From the NCBI GenBank assembly GCA_958299035.1, contig CATQJL010000316.1, forward strand, positions 34,475,441 through 34,539,440: a stretch of 64,000 bases of DNA, given 5' to 3'. Positions 21,292 through 33,057 of this stretch are shown piece after piece. Source of the stretch: Cylicocyclus nassatus. Lineage: Eukaryota; Nematoda; Chromadorea; Rhabditida; Strongylidae. Each line of letters begins with the position of its first letter. The first letter of the stretch is position 1. Under the pieces are notes generated by a model. The model saw only the letters and a list, made by a program, of their open reading frames with translations. It was not told where the DNA came from and did not search any database. Both the position numbers and the translations under genes were made by a program.

Positions 21292-22186
21292 TGTAGCTAT
21301 AATCTATAGATGAAAATGAGATGAAATGAAAAGATAACACTCATTTCTGAAAATTGTTCAATATTCTAGGAAGCGGAAGCAACCTATGACATTCCCTTCC
21401 CCTGATGTTTGTAAAACAATTGTTTATTACCTCATCAACTTTGTCTTTCGTACTTTGGAAATAACCAGAAGCGGGCAATCAATAATTGATTTTTTGTGCT
21501 TCCTCCCGTGTTTATATGGACTATTCGCTTGCAAGCTGATACCAACGATTAATGTACGTGATTTCTAAAAAGTTTCTAAATCTGCTTCCGATTCTCTCTA
21601 ACGGCGGATCGGTTCAGCAGTTTTCTTTTTTTGCTTGGAAAGAAAAGCAGTGCACAATGCTGCGCGCGCTGTAACAGCCGCTTTTTAGTCGTCAGCTGAT
21701 TGCGCCCTCAAGCTGCAGTTTCGGCTTATCCCAATTGATCAGGGTACCTAAAAATATTTGGTTATTTGAAGCTGAGAAGAATGGAGACTGCAAGTAGGGA
21801 AGGAGGAGTACCTAAATCAAAGCAGGACGCACCAAGAATTGCGTGATTTTGCTGAATAGCTTGCCATATATAGGCGAGTCATCGCACGCACAGACTGGGC
21901 GCCGCTGCGTCCGATTAAGATAGTTCGTGCATGGCAGGCAGCAGACGACAAGAGGGATGAAAGAGCGCTTGATTAATGAGACGTCGACAGCATCCGCAAT
22001 GAACTTTGCCTTCGCGTGCGATAAATTGTATACCATAATGTTAGTCATCTAGCAAAAGTCATAGTTCAAAAGAAGTCGGTTCTGAAAAGCCCAATATTGA
22101 CCATTTTCACTCATTGGTGCCCACTGTCCACCAAGAGCGGTATTCACCAATGTCCTCACCCTTTAATCGAGTGCTGCTTACCTATG

Positions 22187-22430
22187 TATCGTTTATTCGT
22201 TGACCGTAACGACTGCTGACCGCGTGGCGACCGCTGCGCGTGCATGATGTTTTCGTAAGAAAGATGAATAGAAAGAAAACAGAGGATTCTTCTCATCTTC
22301 ATAATGTAGAAAAGAAACAAAGAATTCTTCTCATCTTAAGCCACGGTCCAACTTGTCACTTTTTCGCAAGTTTAGAAGGCACGCGTCGCAGTCGCCACGC
22401 GGTCGGCAGTCCGTAAACGAATGAACGATA
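22187..22430. mobile_element. Inverted-repeat element (TATCGTTTATTCGTT)
   Basis: Left end TATCGTTTATTCGTTGAC and right end CCGTAAACGAATGAACGATA pair imperfectly. Inner words CTGACCGCGTGGCGACCGC and GTCGCCACGCGGTCGGCAG extend the match. About 244 bp. Confidence 0.7.
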
Positions 22431-23869
22431 TATAAATAGGCGCCCGATTGTGAAACGCTTGATTCTTGCTACAGTACAGCCCGCAATCAAGGTAATGACA
22501 AATACTTACCACTAAATACAAATTCTCTCCACTAGTGAAGTATCATGTTGTGAACGTATTGAACAACAAGGGACACTGTGAAAAAAATCCCTTGATTGTA
22601 AAAATAAATTTCTTAGTACATACTGTTTATTTTTTGTTTTAAGAAATTTTCAAAACTGCGCAGCCAATCAATAAAAACTTAACTTTCTCTTGCAAATAGC
22701 ACCAAATTATCAAGCACCTTTTACAATCATCACGACTATTCTTATTTCTGTATAAGCTGCGTCTTAATTTGCTTCGAATGTAAGCACGCCAACGTCCGCG
22801 TGGGACCTTTATATAGTAGCAGAGAGTGCGAAGGAGATTCGCTACGCGAGGCACATGCGCAGTTATACGCCCCGGCTCGTTCGTTAACCTACTGAAATCG
22901 CTCTAATTTTTGATTTTTGTTGCTTCTGATTATATCAACATAGAAAATTTTTTTGATTCTATGAAAAATGAATTCAGGAAGAATTATTGTAGTAAAACGA
23001 GAGAAAGCTTAGTTTGGTGACTATCAATCTGCTTGACATGTTCTTTTATTTTGTCTTGTCAAGCATTCGGGTTGTCCATTAACCTACACTGATATGGAGA
23101 AAAAATCACAATGAGAAGAAATGATTGATAATTGTGGATAATTACAGTTAGTCGAAACACGAAGTGCACATTCAGTGGAGAGAATTTGTTCAAAAATGGC
23201 TTTTTTTACACGACAACAGTATTTGGAGAGCTGTGCTGAGATATTTTCTGTCAAAGCGAAGCTGGCCGACGAACGAATCGCGGATACAAAAGACATATGG
23301 GCTTTACGTAGCGCTTCGGTCGGCATATTTCTCTGTGTAAACTCAGCCAGCCTTCACCTGAGTTAAGAGCTTATGGGTTCGCAGGAGGTTTATGCCAGGT
23401 TTTGTAAATAATTAAATGCATAATCACTTGTCATGTGTTTTGAAACAAAGAAAAAAGTAATCGCTTTGGAAGAAAAGAAAAAAAATTGAGGGTGTTCATG
23501 AGCAGAACGAACTCCGTTTGCGATGTTCGTCCGCCTGTCAGCCTACAGCATCATTCATCAAACATTTTTACACCAACAGATGCTTCCACGCTGGAATAGA
23601 ATCCTCCTGCACATGGCTTGGAATAGAATGCAGTCAAGGGGCTGAACGGTGATTATGTAAAAATAACAATATGATGTTACATTGAAGAAGGTTGCTAAAT
23701 GAAACTGAGTTCGATAGAAACCATTTTAAAAATAAGCTTTGATTTTTTATTTATCTGGATTGCTGTCGCATTCAGTCAGTGCCTCTTGAAGAAAGCTGAC
23801 CACCGCTAGAAAGGGTAGCTCATCCGCTTTCTGATGACATCCTGACTTCTTTTTTCTATGCTCTGGTCG

Positions 23870-24260
23870 CGGAGATAAAAATCGAAAAAGGAAATCACTT
23901 GAGGTTCGGAATTTTGAAGCAAGCCCGTTAAAAACCCCAAAACTGTGCAGAAAATCCAAAACAGCATTGCCATAAGTTTTCTGACCTCCTCTTTCCATCC
24001 TGATCGAGCTCTTCTTTGAAAAGTTGTCTTTTTTTGCGGAAAAATACCAAAAATTCATTTTTTTATGAAAACTGATTTTTTGGCACGTTTTTCAAAAATC
24101 ATAACTTTTTGAAGAGGAGCTCGATTAGCACAAACTTTGCTCACATAGAAGGCGAAAATATGAAAACCTGTGGCAATGGCTGTTTTGAATTTTAGTGCAC
24201 AGTTTCTGAATTTTTAACGGGCTTGCCTCAAATCGCCGAACCTCAAAAAATTTTGATTTT
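23870..24260. repeat. Degenerate mariner-like palindrome
   Basis: The arms around centre 24064 (TTCGGAATTTTGAAGCAAGC against GCTTGCCTCAAATCGCCGAA and GAGCTCTTCTTTGAAAAG against TTTTTGAAGAGGAGCTC) are diverged inverted copies. The texture is like the mariner-like elements, but the ends are eroded. Confidence 0.5.
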
Positions 24261-24819
24261 CCATTTTTCTGCGATGAAGGCTTACTGGAGAGCATTAAGA
24301 CAAACAACACTAGAATGTGTATGCTTTAGAACTTGAACATGTCTTTGCATCGATATATTTTCCCGCGATTACGGGTATTGTGTAAAGGCTATTTCCATGT
24401 GGACAATTCTGTGATCCGATAAATCTTGAAAACCGATTGCTTTCGAAAGCTTTTTCGTAACCGAGATAATGGCCGCTATGGTTGCTACAATTCCGTAGCC
24501 AGGCTGTCTCGCCTTTTTTTGAAAAGCGAAGAAGAGGAGGGAGCAATAAAATAAAGATAAGATAAGAATAAGGTCCCAACATAACAATGTCATTTGTAAG
24601 GGTACAGTCTTAAATTTAAGTGTGATTAAGGTATATGTACAACAGAGTTACATATAAAATGTCATTCGCATAAAAGACAGTCTTGACATCTTGTTAAAAT
24701 CTATTGTCATAGTAGCCTTCGACATATTGTTTGTTTGAATATTAAGCTACGTCGTACACTGCAATGTTGTATAACTAGCGCGAAAACACTTTGTAACTTG
24801 GCTGAAAGCCAAACCTTAA

Positions 24820-25236
24820 AGGCAGTGTCTCGCCAAAGTTGAGGTCGCGGGGATCTTTACATATTCTATTATAGGGACCTCTAGATAGGCCATTACAACA
24901 AGTCCCACTCAATTTGACCCCCTCTACGCTGAGAAAAATTCGCTCAAAGTGGTACGCGGAGAGCCAGTTGGTACGCGCGGACGACTCCTTCGGTCTCCCA
25001 CCTTACGCGTTTGAACGTGTCCCTCCACTTGGCATCCACCTTCCCTCTGTTGCTGCCACTGTGGCTAAGGCTAAAGTTGGAAGGTACAACTCGTCCACAT
25101 TGCTTCCGCGGGGCCTCCAGAAAACGGGGTTTTTGGGAACTTCGTGCGATTTTAAGCCCATACAATGCTAGACAGGGTCCGACAGGCTTGCAAAATGCAA
25201 AAATTTCGGTAATTAAATTTTGGTGAGACACTGCCT
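24820..25236. mobile_element. TTAA-type inverted-repeat element
   Basis: 417 bp, ends AGGCAGTGTCTCGCCAAA ... TTTGGTGAGACACTGCCT, with TTAA on both sides (24816-24819, 25237-25240). No ORF looks like a transposase. Confidence 0.85.
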
Positions 25237-25851
25237 TTAAGTGCAACATGGGCTAAGTACAGCTGTAAACCGTATTACTATCTCTGAGCTTTACAAGGAT
25301 ATGTTAGAATACATTTTCTAAAGAAAATCTAATAACTTGGTTAGACGAGGTTCAACGAATGCGTTGGTGGTTGATATAGTTGAGGTAAACGAAAAATGCA
25401 CCGATCATGTTGAGAAAAACCTTAAATTTCTTTACTGGGTTAAATAAAATCAATTTTCAATCGCTAGGACTTCTTATGAGGAAATGGAAATTCTCTTCTC
25501 GTGTTTATTTTTCAAGAAGAAAAAAAATGACAAAAATGATGGAGAAAGCGCCGAAGATGCATGCCTGATGTGAGATGCCGAGGCGGCATTGCTCACAACA
25601 CATGACGCTTGCCAGTGTTCAGCATGTGCCATGGCAAAGCACCTAGAAAACATCTCGAACAGCCGAGAAACGCAGATTTGCCCGAGCAGATGCCCGAAGC
25701 TCTCAGAAGTGGAAGAAATTTTATGACTGCAAGGTCTGTTTGTTTGCAATGTTGAGTTTCTGGCCTCAAGAACTGATATAGCAAAGAGGGCAGATGTTAT
25801 GCTAGAGTTACCGTAATCCTAACTTCAACGCTCATCAAAGACTTCTGTTAA

Positions 25852-26173
25852 AGACACCGTTCACTCAAATACTCCTAAACCTTCTCGTATTCTGATTCCA
25901 CATATGAAGTCGAGAAGCCGCAACCCCAACACATCGCCCGGTTTGGAGAACCCACAGACAGGCTTTTGAACGGTAGTTGGAGGCGCGCATGGATGGGCGG
26001 ACATTAATGGATGGAGGCGGTACCGACTTGGGGCCCTCATGCATCTTACTCCATCTTATTCTCGCTTCCGAAGCGACATTTTGCGCAGCGTCTTGGACAT
26101 TAGCTAAATAGGGGGTGCTACTACCATAAGCTGCTACAAGCTCAAGGCCCCTAATTAGGGTGGACGGTGCCCT
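25852..26173. mobile_element. TTAA-type inverted-repeat element (CACCGTCCAC group)
   Basis: 322 bp, ends AGACACCGTTCAC ... GTGGACGGTGCCCT, TTAA on both sides. It shares ends with 28281-28642 and 34798-35267. Confidence 0.72.
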
Positions 26174-26285
26174 TTAAAACCTATGCAGACCTCTATCACA
26201 CTGTTTCTAAATCCTGTCAACATTTCATTGCAAAGTGCATGCTCATGTTACGAATGAAAATAGAAACCGAATGCCAGGGACTCAA

Positions 26286-26800
26286 GCTAGTGCGCCACAT
26301 TGTCAGGGCAAGCGTAGGTGTGGTGTGTGGCAGTGGCATAATCATGTTCAAGGTGCAGGCTGAGGAGAAAGAAGGGAATGAGGAATGCAAATGGCAAGCG
26401 TTCATACATCAGATCACTGTAAGTTCGAACTGTCTTAGTATGTGGTATTCACCATTTAGGCGCATGAAACACTGGTTCTATTGAAGATGCTTTTATTATA
26501 TGCGGAGCAGTTTTGGGCAGTGGCGTACCGAGGGGGGGGGGGGCGCCCCCCCCCTCGGTACGCCACTGCCCAAAACTGCTCCGCATATAATAAAAGCATC
26601 TTCAATAGAACCAGTGTTTCATGCGCCTAAATGGTGAATACCACATACTAAGACAGTTCGAACTTACAGTGATCTGATGTATGAACGCTTGCCATTTGCA
26701 TTCCTCATTCCCTTCTTTCTCCTCAGCCTGCACCTTGAACATGATTATGCCACTGCCACACACCACACCTACGCTTGCCCTGACAATGTGGCGCACTAGC
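26286..26800. repeat. 515 bp near-perfect palindrome
   Basis: The arms are essentially identical reverse complements. The same 62-residue frame (LVRHIVRASVG to MKHWFY) is read from both strands. The centre is a G12-CG-C9 tract near 26543. There is almost no spacer, so it would extrude as a cruciform, or it is a foldback element or an assembly artefact. No target duplication is evident. Confidence 0.88.
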
Positions 26801-27576
26801 ACTAGCTAGAGCTGTTGCGCATTCAATTTTTTGCTCCGAAAAACACTCATAACTCTTTTCTCGGATTGCTCAGCAGGTAAGGCAAATTCAAAATCAGCTT
26901 TATACCCTCCAAGATGGTATATATCTCATCTTGAAGGGCCAGGGCGAACATCCTTCCCTTGTAAACGTGGAAGGACCTCAGTTCACCGTGGCCTTTCCTC
27001 ATAAGATGTAAGCGAGAAATTCGGTTCGGAACGCTGTTCATAAATCTGCGTTTTTGCTATCTGCAAAGCGATTTTTAAAGGAATTAGGCGGCACCCGAAG
27101 CAAAACGCTGGTGCCGTTAGTGCTGGTTAAGTTGTCTGCTTTGTACTACGAAGCAACATCAATGGTTATTCTTGTTGTCAGACTGATTTGGCTGAATTTG
27201 ATAAACAAACAAGAAAATAATTTTGCAAGGCACTTCTGACCCTCTGCAACAGTGCCATTTTGTAATCGAAAACGCTCATAAGTTCCTCCAGAGAAAAGCT
27301 TTGCAGATAGCGAGCGCAGATTCGAGTCCGAAAAGAGTATTTCCATATGCATCTCATTTTGAGAAACTATGGGGAACTTGGATCGTTCCCTTATAAGAGG
27401 GTTTAATGCTTGCCAAGCTTTACAGTGCGCTGAATGAACTGCGTTATTCTTGAGATAAATTGATTGCACCGATCCGATTTTTGTCACCAGGCACTCCCAC
27501 TCATAAGGATTGCAAACGATTAGAAGGACGATCAAACCTCAGTCCCTATAGTTGATTGATGTTTCCCTCAAAACAG

Positions 27577-28018
27577 GGAAGGATACTTGGTGACCCCGGC
27601 CATTCATGAAGGTTTGTATGTCAATAAATGCGCTTTCTAATGCTGGTTCGAATACTGTTTTCTTTATCTGTGAAACGAAAACCTGAGTGGAGTTATGATT
27701 ATTTTTTCAAAAATGAATTGCGCTGCTGCGGAGGCTGAAAACTAATGAAAACTTTCAAATGCTGAATATTGTTTAGACCAGTATAAATGCAACGTTACAA
27801 CTTCCAAGATTCTCCTCAATAGCTTCAAACGGTAAAATAGATTAAATGGGTGATTTTGACTGCCTGAAAGTACGCAAATTTTCTAAGAAAAAAGGTCATA
27901 ACTGCCTTAAAATGATCGTTTCGCAGATTTCGAGCACCGATTTAGGATCAGCGTTTCGAGATGTACCTTATGGTATACATCGCACTCCACATGGTCGGGG
28001 TCACCAAGTATCCTTTTC
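27577..28018. repeat. Inverted repeat (GGATACTTGGTGACCCCG)
   Basis: The word GGATACTTGGTGACCCCGGC at 27581 is matched inverted by GGTCGGGGTCACCAAGTATC at 27993. Diverged sequence lies between, and a further related segment occurs near 26936-26965. Confidence 0.55.
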
Positions 28019-28280
28019 TTGTAAGTACTATAAAACTTCTGCAGTGCATGACGTCCCAAAAAGTACCAAACGTTCGCTGATTATTCACTTGCAACAGCTT
28101 TCGCGACTCTTCAGCCACCGTAGTGAGCCTGCTTTGAACTTTGATAGAAAAACCACACATTCTTTTTATGACTGTAGGACTATGGTAAGAACTTTTGAAA
28201 GCTTTTCGTGCCATTAAGAATATTCATTGCACCGGGGCCATATTGATCTGAAAGAGCTGCAAACCCTTCGTCAGGTTTAA

Positions 28281-28642
28281 AGGCACCGTCCACACAAAAT
28301 GGGCTCGATGAGGATTTGATGCCTAACAGTAGTGGGGCCCTCAACTGCATACTTGTCCAGCTCGCGCTGGCAAAAGTTGCTTCCCAAGCGAGAAAATTGC
28401 TTCGAAAATCGCTCGGATACAAATTTGCCACGCTGGCTCGTCCCCTTCAAATAGGCGTGACGTTCGTCCCTCCCATCCGCGCGCGCCCAACCAATCACCG
28501 CTCCGAAAAAATCGCTTTGTTCTGAAAACGGGGGTTTTTTTTTCATGGTTTTCGCGGATTTTCGACTTGATATTCGGAATCAGGGGTAAAAGGCCCTGGA
28601 ACGGCAAAAACATGGAAGCGAAATTTTAGGTGGACGGTGCCT
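28281..28642. mobile_element. TTAA-type inverted-repeat element (CACCGTCCAC group)
   Basis: 362 bp, ends AGGCACCGTCCACAC ... GGTGGACGGTGCCT, TTAA on both sides (28277-28280, 28643-28646). A partial copy is near 28910-29010. Confidence 0.82.
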
Positions 28643-29168
28643 TTAACATGCATCCATGCATCACTCATCAAATTAGGGTGTCTCATAAGTTTTTTCAATT
28701 TTGGCTTTTCAGCGCAGTAAGTCATACACTTCTCAATTCTAATCAGGAATCAGGGTACCATTCGAGAAAGCGAAGCAAGCTTTGTAAGATAACATGTAAG
28801 CGCAAGCACCAGCTTTAGTGAATCTCGTGCTAGCAGCCAAAGTCTAAGAAATGTCGGATGCTCGAAAAATTGAAAATTTTTTTTAACTTTGTTCAAAAGA
28901 AGCTTAATCGGGTGTACGCACGCAAGACACGACTTGATATTCGGAATCAAGGGAATGGGAAGGCCCTGGAACGTCAAACATGGAGGTCGAAATTTTGGGT
29001 GGACGGTGTATTTATTAGCGTTGCTTATTCCATATATGAGCTTTCCGCTTCATATTTTCTTCAGAATCTACGACAGGAATATTTACAGCGGTTTTTCGAA
29101 TAGTAAAAAACCTGATTATATCATCAAAATTGATCTGCAAGCATGTGCAAAGGTTTCTAAATTTTTCT

Positions 29169-29336
29169 GAAGTGGTAGTTGATCTGCGACGAGGACATTA
29201 TGCAGCAATGCAGAGCTGTGGATGGTTTGTTCAGTGCCAAAAACTATTTGCCTAAAGATGTTGAAGTCTGCTCGAAGAATAGAGTCTAGAGATCAAAAGC
29301 TTGAAGATTTTTTGGAACGCTCCGCAGAATGGTTAA
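29169..29336 (+). pseudogene. Coding-like fragment, frame broken
   Basis: One frame reads LICDEDIMQQCRAVDGLF, SAKNYLPKDVEVCSKN to a TAG. The frame shifted by one base then continues ESRDQKLEDFLERSAEWLT to a TGA. Two consecutive sensible strings in different frames without an adequate intron suggest decay, or a sequencing error. The family is not recognised. Confidence 0.3.
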
Positions 29337-29830
29337 CATGATTCTCGTAGTGCGATACTGGAATATTACATTTCTATGGAATTTACCTTACGAAGCTATC
29401 TACGAATTTGCGATTTTGATAGTAGACGCAAGTTTTGCGCAGTTTCGTCATGATTCTCTTCGTTGTGAAAGAACTTTGAGAAAAAGGAGTAAACTTGCAT
29501 CGAGTACAGAACGTTTGCGTTGTATGATTGTCCGTAGTTTCCGCGTATACACTGGTTATACGTTGTTCTCAAATAAATTTCAAGAAACTGTTCAATTCGA
29601 TTGTATGTCTCCTTTTTGTGAAACCCTGCCATGTTTTGTAAATATTGTTCAGTTTTGTTTAAACGAATTTCTTTGCCCGAAACGTCGAGCAGTAAATAAA
29701 GTGTTCCTTCAAAAATTTATTACGGCTTAAAAACTCAAACAAAATCGAAAAGTGTTCAATTTCACTCATTTGGAAGCAGCACATTGTGTAAATCACTGTT
29801 CGCAAATGATGGGCAGATAAACGACAACAC

Positions 29831-29893
29831 GACCCACATGGTGGGTCATGCAATGACAGCCACGTGGGACAATGTGACCCACATGGTGGGTCC
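29831..29893. repeat. Paired-palindrome element, copy A
   Basis: Two copies of the palindrome GACCCACATGGTGGGTC flank the core TGCAATGACAGCCACGTGGG. Flanking sequence (TGAAATGACTATC on the right) is also shared with copy B at 11829-11897, read inverted. Confidence 0.65.
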
Positions 29894-29937
29894 TTGTATA
29901 TTGCTGAAATGACTATCAATTTGGGGATTTGTTTCAG

Positions 29938-30035
29938 AAGTTCTCTTGCGCTCTGATCCTAGAAATATTATCCCCGTTTCTCGACTGCTTCCCCTACGTG
30001 GGTATGCTGATGACGAGTTGCGTGACTTTGATTAG
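29938..30035 (+). CDS. Coding exon of an unidentified plus-strand gene
   Basis: Follows a strong TTTGTTTCAG acceptor. The open frame reads EVLLRSDPRNIIPVSRLLP, then LRGYADDELRDFD, to TAG at 30033. An internal CTAC|GTGGGT donor (phase 1) would instead join in frame to the next exon at 30350, skipping the stop. The sequence is strongly protein-like, but I do not recognise the family. Confidence 0.55.
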
Positions 30036-30349
30036 AAATTTCCAACTTACTATTTGTGAAAGATATTGTCTCACAAGGCAGACAACTAAAAATGAGCGCT
30101 GTCTTCACGTTTAATCAGATTGTAAGATAGTGACCTTGTGACTCATAATTTATGAGTCTATCGTACAGCATCTTGCTTTTACTAGATGCTAGCTGAAAGC
30201 AGGATGAAATCACAAACTAAGCGAGATTTGGCTAATGATATCTTCTGATACAAAATCAGAAGAAATTTGATAGAGATCTTTCAAATGTTCAACAGTCTTT
30301 TTTAGATTATCTAGTTGGTTTTACAACTTGCCTCCCTCTGTTTTATCAG

Positions 30350-30550
30350 CACGGAGCCTAACCGTTTTCATAGAAGAAAAGCGAAATAGATTCGCTGCAG
30401 GTAAACAAATCAGAAAGCTAATAACTTCTTTGTCCCCTTGCTTTTTTCTTTACAGATTTTTTGGAGTTCCAATCAGATCTTTTTACGCACTACCACTTTC
30501 ATGCCGATTCCGGCTTCATAGCTCAAATCTTGCGAAAGTCAATCAACATA
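30350..30550 (+). CDS. Two exons of a plus-strand gene with a BAR-like helical stretch
   Basis: Exon 30350-30400 (TTTTATCAG acceptor, CAG|GTAAAC donor) and exon 30456-30550 (TTTCTTTACAG acceptor, GTAAAT donor) join through a 55 bp intron. The phase is exact (G plus AT gives Asp). They read RSLTVFIEEKRNRFAAD, FLEFQSDLFTHYHFHA, then IAQILRKSINI. Charged helical sequence with an F-x3-H pattern is reminiscent of the last helix of BAR domains, which bind curved membranes. That resemblance is inference. The exon structure itself is convincing. Confidence 0.6.
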
Positions 30551-30837
30551 GTAAATGCCACGCATACTTTAGTAAGTTTACTTTACTAGTTTACTTTTCA
30601 TTCACGCACATGCCTCAGCCGAGAGTGGGCTGTTGGTTTTTGATTACGTTTTGCGTCGTCTCTTTTTTTCTTCTCAAATTTATGCCTGTTCCTAATTTCT
30701 TGCCTTTCTTGCGTTAAAATCGTTCTGTCGATTTTGATAGAGGGTGTCATCATAGTCTATAGCTACTACTCGGCTAAACATTTTCCTTTCATATTAGAAT
30801 TATTTCGATAGATATCTTTGAGCGCCTTGCCTACCTT

Positions 30838-31279
30838 TAGTCAAATACTCTACCAAACTAGCCGCAAAATCAGTAGGTCACAACGCAATCAAAACTCCTG
30901 CTGCCTCTCACCTTCAAACTACTCCAGTCAACTTCCTCCCTCCCAAATTATCAACTCGCTCGCTTCCCAAGATAAAATTGGTGATTTCGAGGCCACTTCT
31001 GTTTTTCATCTACTCAGGAAATTTTTTGATCTTAATAGAAGAGAATTGAGTGAAGACACCGATGAAATTTTAGTAGGTAGATTTCCATTGACGTCTGATC
31101 TTCTTATCCTAAGCGGTAGCTTCTCTCGTCCGCACCTCCACTGACTTCATCATCGCTTCCAGCCTATACCCTCGCTTCCGTTGGATCTCCCATACCCCGT
31201 CGCATTCCTCTTTGAAGAGTGGCTCGGCAAATCTCAACACTTTGACTTTCGCTAACCTGGAGTTAGCCGAGGCGCTGAT
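30838..31279 (+). CDS. Further exons, probably of the same plus-strand gene
   Basis: After a CCTTTAG acceptor an open frame runs QILYQTSRKISRSQRNQ ... DFEATSVFHLLRKFF, then LNRRELSEDTDEIL up to GTAGGT at 31070. A 47 bp intron leads in phase to LLSSAPPLTSSSLPAYTLAS. A possible 38 bp intron then leads to SGSANLNTLTFANLELAEAL and a GTAAAA donor near 31279. The Ser/Pro-rich part looks like a linker. The phase from the exon ending at 30550 does not match directly, so an exon is missing or the join is wrong. Confidence 0.42.
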
Positions 31280-32489
31280 GTAAAAAATCCAATCTTAGAG
31301 AGCTTGAAAATGACAAAAACAAGCTTTTTTCAAAGTCCTCCTTTTTGAATGTGAACGAAGGGCAAGAATCCCGCCAACGTTAGAGACGTAGAGAAAATGC
31401 GGGGCCCTGGTTATAACATTGCGGAATGCCGCCAACGGCAGGAGGGGAATCGCAAGGTCGTCCGAGCGCGTGTAAGAAAGGATGCGCAGAGGTTTCAGGG
31501 CAATTTTCTAACAGGGAGGGCAAACTGTGCGAACAGGATGGCTCTGTTTTCATAGTTCGGGGTAAACAACCTACAACAATCAAAATTTCGAGTTGTTCAG
31601 TTTTGCCGATCCACTCTTTAAACCCCCAAATCTGCTCGACTCCGGTGCCATCAATTTGTCTGTTTTCTCCATATCGGTAATTTACGTCCGCTAAGGCTGC
31701 CTATTGACAATCTTCGTCCTTAAACACCCTGCCTTGCTCCAGCATCCAATCCATCCCAATTCTTCTCGTGGAATGCCACCAAGAGAAGCAAGAACAGTGA
31801 GCCTACCTCTGCCTCCCCACCGGCTTGGCTCACGGAATTCCTGCAAAAATGGGATGATCACTTTACGACAATTGGCATGATTTTTGAACTTGACTGCAAA
31901 AAACTCAACAAGTTCTCTGTGATTATTCATGTGTGTTGAATGCTTTTAATGCTCGCGTTTCAGCATTAAGCGAAGAGCTTATAGTGATACCGCGATAGTG
32001 TCCTTGTGAAGTGTTGAATGAGAAAACCCGCAGGATCACGTGGGTGGGCATTGACGACAAGGCATCACGCAACTTAGGCTTTCGATGTTGAAGCGGTCAA
32101 GGTCATTGAAACTTTTGGGAAGACGAGATATTACTCCGTGAACAGAACCAGGAGGGTTGATGTTCGACGATACCCCGAAGTACGCCCGAAGAAGAGCACG
32201 AGGCCTGGGTAATCAATTTAACCACCAGCAGCTGCAGGTAAGGTAACTTGCCAGATCACATAAGAAAAGCCAGACTCTCCCTCACCGAAGAATTCGTTAA
32301 CTCGCACGACCGAAAAGATTATACGCAATAGTTTTGCAAATAAACTCATTATACTTGGTAATTACTGCACTTTCGAGTATGAGTTACTCAAGTATTCGAA
32401 AGTGCCTAAGCTTCTAGACACGCCGTTGCTTTTTCGCCCGAAAGGCCTCCATCGCTGTAAGTCTTGACAGTTGTGGTGATTCTTGTTAT

Positions 32490-32534
32490 ACCTATAACCA
32501 GTCCAAATCGCCGCTTCGCGGCGCTTTGGACTGG
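32490..32534. repeat. GC-rich hairpin
   Basis: Outer stem CCAGTCCAAA/TTTGGACTGG and inner stem GCCGC/GCGGC around TTC. The architecture is like the hairpin at 63240-63279 (outer CCAGTGC/GCACTGG, inner CCTCTGC/GCAGAGG around TTC). Confidence 0.6.
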
Positions 32535-32913
32535 CTGTGTGTGTGAAGTGGGTTGTGGCTAAAAGTTACAACTTTCAAAAATTTGTAGCGAAAAGTATGG
32601 CACAGATCTGAAAACGTAACAACCCCCGAAATTACCAAATTCGTGGATCTTTCCTGCTTTCGAATTTCGAGGATTTTAGGAGGCAGCATAATTATGATTG
32701 CTCCCTCCAAGCTTTTGCTAGCCGTGCTCCTCCATTTGCTTCATACATACGTTGTACAGCGTTTTGCTATCCGGGCACATGGAGAATCCCCTCCCCCCTC
32801 CTACCCTCAACTCCTTTTCACTCAGAAGCAAGTGCGTTCCATACCCGACAAAGTTTTATCAGCCACATGCACTCTTTCTATCCGGGTCCCTGCTTCCACA
32901 CTGACTGATTTCG

Positions 32914-33057
32914 GGTGGAGGACATTAGGTCGCCGAATTTGGAAGAGTCCCGCGCGGATTCCCTGCAGGAACGCATGTCCGCGTATGTGCAAGGGTGCGT
33001 ATTTGTCGCAAATGACCGCGGGGACCGCCCTCTTTCGGCGACCTAATGTCCTCCACC
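32914..33057. mobile_element. Short inverted-repeat element (GGTGGAGGACATTAGGTCG)
   Basis: 144 bp; perfect ends GGTGGAGGACATTAGGTCG and CGACCTAATGTCCTCCACC with a GC-rich inside (CCGCGCGGATTCCCTGC). No coding capacity. Confidence 0.78.

Larger units (their letters stand above)
21292..24815. other. Region without a confident gene
   Basis: It contains an inverted-repeat element at 22187-22430 and a TATA-like TATATAAATAGG at 22428-22440 followed by a possible donor (AATCAAG|GTAATG). There is also a 63-codon plus ORF at 23175-23366 (SVKAKLADERIADTKDI), which I could not place, and a degenerate palindrome around 24060. Confidence 0.4.

Noticed and set aside
26167..26484. 105-codon ORF and its identical partner on the other strand
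   Set aside because: Both come from the palindrome at 26286-26800. Identity of the two frames is a result of symmetry and not evidence of coding.
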